Source: Hydrogenophilales bacterium RIFOXYD1_FULL_62_11 (GTDB lineage: Bacteria > Pseudomonadota > Gammaproteobacteria > Burkholderiales > Thiobacillaceae). Taken from it: 28,493 bases of DNA. This document shows, piece after piece, positions 22,891 to 28,493 of this stretch (position 1 is the first letter of the stretch; each line of letters starts with the position of its first letter). The position numbers and the translations under genes were made by a program. The notes below the pieces were generated by a model. The model worked only from the letters and a program-made list of their open reading frames with translations, searched no databases and was not told the origin of the DNA. The stretch spans positions 11,088 through 39,580 of the forward strand of contig MGZO01000024.1 in NCBI GenBank assembly GCA_001802655.1, read 5' to 3'.

Positions 22891-24000
22891 TCACTTCAAA
22901 TCCGTGTACAGCAATTTGATAATGCGATTCCGGGTATCGGCATCGACCGTCTTGCCTTCCGCCGCAGTAACGGCAACCTGGCTTTTCTCACCCATCTCAC
23001 TCACCACGATTTGCATCTGTGGCGAGGACTGTTCTTTCTTGCTGCGCCAGAAGGCCAGACCGCTCAACAGGCTGTCGCTTTTCTTGCTGGCGTTGTCAAT
23101 TTCCGGGTCAATGTAGCGCACGAAATACACGCCCTTGGAACGGTCGCGGTCTTCCACGGCAAAACCGATACGATCCAGCGCCAGGCCGACACGGCGCCAG
23201 GCACGGTCGAAGTTTTCATCCATTTCCAGTACGGAACCGCTGGTCTGTTGAACAATGCGCGCCTGCTCGGGTGCCTGCTGTTTGACCAGCAGGCTTTCGG
23301 CCTTTTTCTCGTCAACCCCGAAACGTACCATCAAGCGCCGCAGCATTTCAGCTTCAAGTTCGGGATCGACCGGACGGGGCTGCCACTTGGTCTGATCTTT
23401 CCCCTCAGTGGTATAAATTTCCATCACGCCGCGATGGCTGATATAGATTTCGGTGTTGGGTGAGCCCGCTTCACCGGGAACCGTCTCAATCCGTGTGCGA
23501 AACTTATCGCGCTCGGGGGTGGAATAGACGCCATCGATTACCTTTCCCAGCAAGCTGCGGATCCCGTCTTTTGGGATGTTGGCGCGATTTTCCGCCCAGT
23601 CGGTTTCCATCACGCCGGTCTCGGGTGACTCCAGATTGATGATGAAACCGTTTTCCTGCCAGAAATCCTTGACCACCGGCCACACTTGCTGCGGCGTTGC
23701 CTGCACCACCAGCCAGCGCTGCGAACCCGATTTTTCGATGCGCACCTTGTCCTGCGTGGGCAACAGCGTCGACTCGGCGGTCGGCGTGCTCTTGCGCTCC
23801 TCACTGTAGGCCGACAGCGTTGCCGTACCGCCTTGGGCATCGGGAATGGCATAACGGTTATCTCCCGTTGGCGCAGTGAGGTCGGGCGGAATTTCGAGTG
23901 TCGATATTTTTTTGGCTGATTTGTAATCGATTTTTTTCGACTCCATGCTGCAACCAGACACAGCCAGGCTAACCAACAGAAACAAGGGCAATAAACGCAT
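22891..24000 (-). CDS. bamC: Outer membrane assembly lipoprotein BamC (NlpB)
   Basis: BAM complex lipoprotein. The 369-residue protein has a signal peptide with lipobox AVSGC (Cys17), then an unstructured stretch containing LEIPPDLTAP, the conserved segment that contacts BamD. Two helix-grip domains follow, the first from about SQRWLVVQATPQQVWPVVKDFW and the second from LEMDENFDRAWRRVGLALDRIGF. It is slightly longer than the 344-residue E. coli protein. AGGA precedes the ATG. It lies 54 bases after dapA, as in E. coli. Confidence 0.95.
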   Translation of the reverse strand: MRLLPLFLLVSLAVSGCSMESKKIDYKSAKKISTLEIPPDLTAPTGDNRYAIPDAQGGTATLSAYSEERKSTPTAESTLLPTQDKVRIEKSGSQRWLVVQATPQQVWPVVKDFWQENGFIINLESPETGVMETDWAENRANIPKDGIRSLLGKVIDGVYSTPERDKFRTRIETVPGEAGSPNTEIYISHRGVMEIYTTEGKDQTKWQPRPVDPELEAEMLRRLMVRFGVDEKKAESLLVKQQAPEQARIVQQTSGSVLEMDENFDRAWRRVGLALDRIGFAVEDRDRSKGVYFVRYIDPEIDNASKKSDSLLSGLAFWRSKKEQSSPQMQIVVSEMGEKSQVAVTAAEGKTVDADTRNRIIKLLYTDLK

Positions 24001-24054
24001 AAAGAGTCCTAAAACAAATTTCTAAAGTAGCGGTGCGTGACGCTTCGCGCCAAG

Positions 24055-24930
24055 CTAGATGAGGTTGGCGTGACGCATTGCGCCACGCAGGGTGTCATGC
24101 AAACCGGCTGACAACGGGGTGAGCGGCAGACGCAAGCCGGACGGGATAAGCCCCAACTCTGCGCAGGCCCATTTGACCGGGATGGGATTGGCCTCAACAA
24201 ACAGCTTGTTATGCAAAGGCAACAACGCGTTATTGAGTTCGCGCGCTCGCGCCAGGTTCCCCTCGAAAGCGGCGACACACATCTCGTGCATCAATTTCGG
24301 CGCAACGTTGGCCGTCACCGAGATCACGCCATGCCCGCCCAGCAGCATGAACGGCATTGCCGACGCATCGTCGCCACTGTAATAGGCAAAGTCCCTGGGC
24401 GCCTGCCGCAAAAAATCGCCTGCCCGTTCCATGCTGCCGGTTGCATCTTTCAAGCCGATGATGCCGGGCACGCTCGCCAGTCGCAACGCCGTGTCATTCG
24501 ACAAATCCGCCACGGTACGCCCGGGGACGTTGTACAGAATCAACGGCAAATCGACCGCCTCGGCGATTTTCCTGTAATGCTGGTAGAGCCCTTCCTGGGT
24601 CGGCCGGTTGTAGTAAGGCACCACGGACAATCCGGCCTGCGCACCCGCGCGCTTGGCGCATTCGGTCAACTCGATTGCCTCGGCGGTCGAATTCGCGCCA
24701 GTTCCCGCAATCACCGGCACCCGCCCGGCGACCTGTTCAACTGCCGCGCGAATCAACTGGCAATGCTCGTCGAACGTGACCGTGGGTGATTCCCCGGTCG
24801 TGCCGACGATCACAATGCCGTCCGTACCTTCGGCAATGTGCCAATCAAGCAGACGCCGCAGCGCATCGAAATCGAGCGCGCCATCGTCTGACATGGGGGT
24901 GACAATCGCAACCAGACTGCCTTTGAGCAT
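24055..24930 (-). CDS. dapA: 4-Hydroxy-tetrahydrodipicolinate synthase
   Basis: Condenses pyruvate with aspartate semialdehyde at the start of the diaminopimelate/lysine branch. With the ATG at 24930 the protein is 291 residues, beginning MLKGSLVAIVTPM like E. coli DapA. The Schiff-base lysine is K161 in GLKDATG, with T44 in GTTGES, Y107 and Y133 completing the site. This ATG has AGGA at good spacing; another in-frame ATG at 24945 would add five residues and has a weaker site. A TAGAAT hexamer on the minus strand at 25009-25014 could be a -10, but no good -35 is seen. bamC follows. Confidence 0.97.
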   Translation of the reverse strand: MLKGSLVAIVTPMSDDGALDFDALRRLLDWHIAEGTDGIVIVGTTGESPTVTFDEHCQLIRAAVEQVAGRVPVIAGTGANSTAEAIELTECAKRAGAQAGLSVVPYYNRPTQEGLYQHYRKIAEAVDLPLILYNVPGRTVADLSNDTALRLASVPGIIGLKDATGSMERAGDFLRQAPRDFAYYSGDDASAMPFMLLGGHGVISVTANVAPKLMHEMCVAAFEGNLARARELNNALLPLHNKLFVEANPIPVKWACAELGLIPSGLRLPLTPLSAGLHDTLRGAMRHANLI

Positions 24931-25207
24931 TTTTATTCCTGCCATTGTGTTTCCGCCGCTATTTTCAGTGTCACGCCGTTCATTCGGCGGAGTAAATCCA
25001 AGCCCCGCATTCTAATCCATCTCACTGGGCGAGCCTATCCGGCCGCTGGCACGGAACGGCACACCTGGCCCGACGTTTTGGCCACCCTGTGTTCTACAAT
25101 CCGGAGTCTGCGACAAGACACCACAAAATCGCCGTTCACCCAATGAATATTCAGGAACAAACCAAATCCCTGCCCCCATTTTCCCCTCCTTAATACCGCC
25201 ACTCAAA

Positions 25208-25885
25208 ATGAACCTTGTCCTTTTCGACCTCGACAACACCTTGCTAGCCGGAGATTCCGACTATGAATGGGGGCAATTTCTCATCGCCAAGGGCGCAGTT
25301 GACGGCCCCCACTACGAAGCCAAAAACAAGGCGTTCTACGAAGATTACAAGACCGGTCGACTGGACATTTACGCCTTTCTCGCGTTTGCCCTGCACCCGC
25401 TCGCCACCCACACGCGCGCGCAACTCGACGCCTGGCATGCCGAATACATGGAAACACACGTCAAGCCAATGATCACCCAGACTGCACGCGACCTGGTCAA
25501 CAAACGCCTGGATGACGCCGACCTGGTCGCCATCATTACCGCCACCAACAGCTTCGTCACTGCGCCGATCGCCCGGGAGTTCGGCATTCCCTACCTGATC
25601 GCCACCGACCCCGAGGAAATCGACGGCCGCTTTACCGGTGAGGTCGCCGGCACCCCCTGCTTCCGGGAAGGCAAGGTCGCCCGCCTCGAACGCTTTCTGG
25701 AAGCCCACGGCACCCACCTCGACCGCCTCGGCAGCAGCTGGTTCTATAGTGACTCGCACAACGATTTGCCATTGCTGGAAAAAGTACAGCATCCCATCGC
25801 CGTCGATCCCGACACCGTGCTGCACGCCCACGCGCTGGCAAAAAACTGGCCGGTCATTTCGCTGCGCGGGGATCAACACGCCTAG
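25208..25885 (+). CDS. HAD-superfamily IB phosphatase (SerB/CicA-like)
   Basis: A 225-residue cytoplasmic phosphatase. The catalytic DLDNTLL motif has D7 as nucleophile and D9 as acid-base; TATNSF is motif II, a Lys in the REGKVARL segment serves motif III, and YSDSHNDLPLL is motif IV. A helical cap lies between about residues 15 and 85. The sequence groups with IB-type HAD proteins often labelled phosphoserine phosphatase-like; the substrate is unknown, and histidinol phosphate is another possibility. The ATG lacks a Shine-Dalgarno. A terminator follows at 25996. Confidence 0.88.
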   Translation: MNLVLFDLDNTLLAGDSDYEWGQFLIAKGAVDGPHYEAKNKAFYEDYKTGRLDIYAFLAFALHPLATHTRAQLDAWHAEYMETHVKPMITQTARDLVNKRLDDADLVAIITATNSFVTAPIAREFGIPYLIATDPEEIDGRFTGEVAGTPCFREGKVARLERFLEAHGTHLDRLGSSWFYSDSHNDLPLLEKVQHPIAVDPDTVLHAHALAKNWPVISLRGDQHA

Positions 25886-26193
25886 CCGTTGCGTTCACCG
25901 AGTGATTGCCGGGCATCGTTTGATGCCTGTTCCTTCCTGAATGGCTACTTAATACCCATCACCAGAAAGCATCGTTGTATTCGCGCCAGGCCCAACCCGG
26001 CAAAGCCGGGCTTTTTGCATCCACAAGGTTCAGAATATCGCCTAGACATAGCGTCTCCCCTGCAACACCTTGCCGCCGCCGATGCGACTTGCCCTTGCAA
26101 CCAAAGCAGGCTAACGTTTGACTCGCTAACGCCCACCCCTCGTCACCCGAACCCTGACCTCATCAAACAGCCTGAAAAAGCCCATTTGACCTC
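25886..26193. other. 308-bp gap between the HAD and PDC-like genes
   Basis: It contains the HAD-gene terminator at 25996-26016 and then about 175 bases that must hold the promoter of the next gene. A direct repeat GCTAACG occurs at 26110-26116 and 26125-26131, with TTGACT between (26118-26123). TTGACT could be a -35, but no -10 is found at the right distance. No gene is seen. Confidence 0.5.
25996..26016 (+). terminator. Rho-independent terminator after the HAD gene
   Basis: CCCGGC-AAA-GCCGGG forms a six-pair GC stem with a three-base loop, followed by CTTTTT. It lies 110 bases after the HAD stop codon. Confidence 0.8.
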
Positions 26194-27159
26194 ATGCCCC
26201 CCCCATCCGACACTCTTGCAGACAGCATCTCCCGTCAGCGCGAAATGCTTAAAACCTTGCTGCGCGAACCGCTGGCACAAGCTGCCCAGGCTTGTAGCCT
26301 GGTCTGGGGCGACCGCCAGGCGCTGAACGCAATCCTCGGCCAGACCCTGGCACAGCAGGCAATCTGCAAGTACATGTACGCCCTGGACACCCAGGCCATT
26401 CAGATCAGTGACACCATCAGCCGCGACGGCCCGCTTGCAAACGATATCGGACGCAACCGGGCCGACCGTCCCTACATGAACGAGCGGGTGCCCAGCGAAG
26501 GCTTCTTGCTGTCGCAGGCCTACATCAGCCTGCGCGCCAAGCGTCCCTCGCTCACCGCCATCCAGATCGTGCGCGACGCCAACAGCCGCGTGCTCGGATT
26601 CATCGGCGCCGACTTCGACCTGCGCAACCTGCCACTCACCGGCAAGCTCTACGACGAACCCACGCACTGGCGACAGATCAAGGGCGACCCTGCCATCCGC
26701 GGCACCGTGTTCCACCAGACCCGCAGCGACAGTCAGATGGACATCAACATCGACACCGTGCTGGGCGTGCTCGAAGAACTGATGGCGGGTCACGGCGTGT
26801 ATCACGTCATCCTGCACTTTTCCAGCAGCCGTGCCGTCATCTGGCTGTTTGACGACCCCTACCGCTACCGCCTGCTCGACATCGACGCCCTGATCGACCC
26901 CAACACCTGCCTCGCCTACCCCAAGCGCAGCTATCCCGATGACGCCCTGGTTCCTCGGGACCAGATCCGCGCAGTGCTCGACGGTCTGCGTGAACTGCGC
27001 TTCATGGACGACATGTTTTATCTGCGTAGCGGCACGCTCAATATTTTCAACGGCGTCGTCGGCCTCACCTTCTCGTGCGACGGCTCGCACTATTTGCCAT
27101 GGGACGAGTTCCTGAGCAAAGGCTATGAGTTCTGGGCCAGCGGCAAAATGCTCGGCTGA
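26194..27159 (+). CDS. Orphan soluble PDC/Cache-like sensor protein
   Basis: A 321-residue protein with no signal peptide or membrane segment. Residues from about 45 to 150 look like a PDC (Cache-type) ligand-binding fold: KYMYALDTQAIQISDTI, then RPYMNERVPSEGFLLSQAYISL and VLGFIGADFDLRNL. The second half (from about 155) has no motif I recognise and contains WLFDDPYRYRLLDIDALIDP. No histidine kinase, GGDEF, EAL or methyl-accepting domain is attached. The ATG has no clear Shine-Dalgarno. A longer open frame exists on the opposite strand, but it has the low-complexity composition of an antisense shadow. Neighbours give no hint of the ligand. Confidence 0.7.
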   Translation: MPPPSDTLADSISRQREMLKTLLREPLAQAAQACSLVWGDRQALNAILGQTLAQQAICKYMYALDTQAIQISDTISRDGPLANDIGRNRADRPYMNERVPSEGFLLSQAYISLRAKRPSLTAIQIVRDANSRVLGFIGADFDLRNLPLTGKLYDEPTHWRQIKGDPAIRGTVFHQTRSDSQMDINIDTVLGVLEELMAGHGVYHVILHFSSSRAVIWLFDDPYRYRLLDIDALIDPNTCLAYPKRSYPDDALVPRDQIRAVLDGLRELRFMDDMFYLRSGTLNIFNGVVGLTFSCDGSHYLPWDEFLSKGYEFWASGKMLG

Positions 27160-27294
27160 CCACTGTTCACCTGCGAATTCAACCGCTGAGCAGCCACTCT
27201 CTCTAAAATACCCCGCTGCCTGGCTGCGCTTTCTCCGGGCAACATCCTCTGCGTGCTGTTGCTCATGACCGTCAAACACACTGCACGCACAGGG

Positions 27295-27324
27295 TTGAAC
27301 CCCGCTGCCACATCGGCGGATAAT
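27295..27324 (+). promoter_or_regulatory. Candidate sigma-70 promoter for rsxAB
   Basis: TTGAAC (-35, four of six) is followed after 18 bases by GATAAT (-10, five of six). The -10 overlaps an ATG at 27323 that could otherwise be taken as the rsxA start. Transcription would begin near 27331. Confidence 0.5.
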
Positions 27325-27349
27325 GCTCCATTCCCCGGAACTGCCTGCT

Positions 27350-27925
27350 TTGGAAACCTACCTTCTCATTCTCATCTCCACGGTGTTCGTGAACAACATC
27401 GTGATGGCCAAGATTTTGGGGCTATGCCCATTCATGGGCGTGTCAAAAAAACTCGAAACCGCCATCGGCATGGGTCTTGCGACGACCTTCGTGCTGACGC
27501 TGGCGTCGGGTGCAAGTTATCTGGTCAGCGAATATCTGCTCGGCCCCGACCTGATCTATCTGCGCACCCTGTCATTCATTGTGGTGATCGCCGGAATTGT
27601 GCAATTCACCGAAATGTTCATCCACAAGACCAGTCCGGTGCTGTATCAGGTACTGGGCATTTACCTGCCGCTCATCACCACCAACTGCGCGGTATTGGGT
27701 ATTCCGCTGCTGAACGCGCAGGAGCAGCATGGTTTTGTCGAGTCGCTGTTTTTCGGCGCAGGCGGCGCGATCGGTTTTACGCTGGTGTTGATTCTATTTG
27801 CCGGGATTCGTGAGCGCCTGGAAACCTGCGATGTGCCCACGCCGTTCAAGGGCACCAGCATTGCCATGATTACGGCCGGCCTGATGTCGCTGGCGTTCAT
27901 GGGCTTTTCCGGATTGGTCAAGTAA
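27350..27925 (+). CDS. rsxA: Electron transport complex subunit RsxA/RnfA (probable TTG start)
   Basis: Integral membrane subunit of the Rnf/Rsx ion-translocating ferredoxin:NAD oxidoreductase. Starting at TTG 27350 gives 191 residues, close to the 193 of E. coli RsxA, and the N-termini then align position by position (xETYLLILISTVFVNN against MTDYLLLFVGTVLVNN). Six hydrophobic helices are visible, as are the conserved LGLCPFMGVSKKLETAIGMG and LPLITTNCAVLG segments. An in-frame ATG at 27323 would add nine residues, but it overlaps the candidate -10. The TTG lacks a strong Shine-Dalgarno, so the start is uncertain while the identity is firm. The stop overlaps the rsxB ATG by one base. Confidence 0.95.
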   Translation: METYLLILISTVFVNNIVMAKILGLCPFMGVSKKLETAIGMGLATTFVLTLASGASYLVSEYLLGPDLIYLRTLSFIVVIAGIVQFTEMFIHKTSPVLYQVLGIYLPLITTNCAVLGIPLLNAQEQHGFVESLFFGAGGAIGFTLVLILFAGIRERLETCDVPTPFKGTSIAMITAGLMSLAFMGFSGLVK

Positions 27926-28476
27926 TGCTCACTGCGATTCTGGTGATTGTCGGCATTGCCGTCGTGATCGGGCTGGCACTGGGCTGGTCGGCGATCCGCT
28001 TCAAGGTAGAAGGCAATCCGCTGGCAGAAAAAATCGACGCGATCCTGCCGCAGACGCAATGCGGCCAGTGCGGCTTTCCGGGCTGCCGACCCTATGCCGA
28101 AGCCATCGCCAAGGGCGAGGCCGACATCAACCAGTGTCCGCCGGGCGGCGAGGAAGGCATGAAGAAGCTGGCTGATTTGCTGGGTGTCGAACCCAAACCA
28201 CTGGACGAAAGCCATGGCACGCCCAAACCCAAATCGGTGGCGTTCATCGACGAGCAGATCTGCATCGGCTGCACGCTCTGCATTCAGGCCTGCCCGGTCG
28301 ATGCGATTGCCGGCGCGGCCAAACAGATGCACACCATCATTGCGGCGGAATGCACCGGCTGTGAACTCTGCTTGCCACCGTGCCCGGTTGACTGCATCAC
28401 GATGGTGCCGGTTGCCGAGGATTTGCCGCACTGGAAATGGAAGCATCCGGTCATTGAACTGAAGCGCGTCGCATGA
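27925..28476 (+). CDS. rsxB: Electron transport complex Fe-S subunit RsxB/RnfB
   Basis: Membrane-anchored ferredoxin-like subunit of the Rnf/Rsx complex. The 183-residue protein has an N-terminal membrane helix (residues 3-23), an Fe-S motif with C46, C49, C54 and C71, and two 4Fe-4S ferredoxin motifs with C113, C116, C119, C123 and C143, C146, C149, C153. All expected ligands are present. It overlaps rsxA by one base (TAATG) and rsxC by four (ATGA). In enterobacteria the complex keeps SoxR reduced; in many others it links ferredoxin and NADH through an ion gradient. Confidence 0.97.
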   Translation: MLTAILVIVGIAVVIGLALGWSAIRFKVEGNPLAEKIDAILPQTQCGQCGFPGCRPYAEAIAKGEADINQCPPGGEEGMKKLADLLGVEPKPLDESHGTPKPKSVAFIDEQICIGCTLCIQACPVDAIAGAAKQMHTIIAAECTGCELCLPPCPVDCITMVPVAEDLPHWKWKHPVIELKRVA

Positions 28477-28493
28477 GCCGCGAACTGTTCAAA
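28473..28493 (+). CDS. rsxC: Start of RsxC/RnfC (first seven codons)
   Basis: The ATG overlaps the rsxB stop as ATGA, and the frame reads MSRELFK to the end of the window. Betaproteobacterial RsxC proteins begin with a similar short segment before the GGxHP motif. The call rests mainly on conserved rsxABC order. Confidence 0.7.

Noticed and set aside
26143..27279. A 378-codon open frame antisense to the PDC-like gene
   Set aside because: Its protein is rich in Val, Ala, Asp, Gly and His with no motif, typical of the complement of a GC-rich gene. The plus-strand frame has recognisable sensor-fold patterns.
1..28493. CRISPR arrays, tRNA or rRNA genes, insertion sequences, attachment sites
   Set aside because: No spaced direct repeats, cloverleaf sequences, rRNA signatures, transposase motifs or terminal inverted repeats with target duplications were seen.

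Overview
This window reads as an ordinary, densely packed chromosomal segment of a betaproteobacterium. Several gene orders point there: rlmE-ftsH-folP-glmM divergent from yhbY; carA-carB-greA; bamE-dapB divergent from fur; bamC next to dapA; and the start of an rsx/rnf operon. A sulerythrin-like rubrerythrin, a GlpC-like Fe-S protein with DUF3501, and Rsx genes would suit a redox-versatile member of the Nitrosomonadales (Gallionella/Thiobacillus-type). That placement is inference, not proof. I see no rRNA, tRNA, insertion sequence, prophage, integrase or CRISPR array.

Layout. 1-4055 (minus): rlmE, ftsH, folP and a 5' fragment of glmM, covering rRNA methylation, membrane proteolysis, folate and amino-sugar synthesis. 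4096-4392 (plus): yhbY. 4414-11533 (minus): bamE, dapB, a glutaredoxin, carA, carB, greA and a DUF4149 membrane protein; a good sigma-70-type promoter and a leader hairpin sit just before carA. 11613-12059 (plus): fur, which overlaps the next gene tail to tail. 12050-15145 (minus): a CNP1-like protein, proB, a CobC-type phosphatase and a BtuF-like binding protein, chained by 4-nt overlaps. 15146-15465: a 320-bp gene-free gap with two strong inverted repeats.

15466-20288 is the most interesting part: a DUF3501 protein and a GlpC-like double-CCG Fe-S protein (minus), a rubrerythrin lacking its rubredoxin domain (minus), then divergently msrB, an OXNAD1-like flavin reductase and a secreted metallo-beta-lactamase-fold protein (plus). 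The rubrerythrin/msrB intergenic region carries a perfect 7-1-7 palindrome, TTAGACT-A-AGTCTAA, covering the -10 of a candidate msrB promoter. Degenerate copies lie before the Fe-S gene and before ftsH. I read this as a small peroxide/oxidative-stress regulon, possibly under a Fur-family (PerR-like) repressor, with the Fe-S protein and flavoprotein as candidate electron donors. This is the best candidate here for an uncharacterised system, but the link is inferred from context.

20301-24930 (minus): dapA, bamC, a YycJ-type metallo-hydrolase, rhlE and a DUF3301 protein. 25208-28493 (plus): a HAD phosphatase, an orphan soluble PDC/Cache-like sensor protein, then rsxA, rsxB and the first seven codons of rsxC. 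Six genes (ftsH, carA, fur, the flavin reductase, rhlE and probably rsxA) appear to start with TTG.
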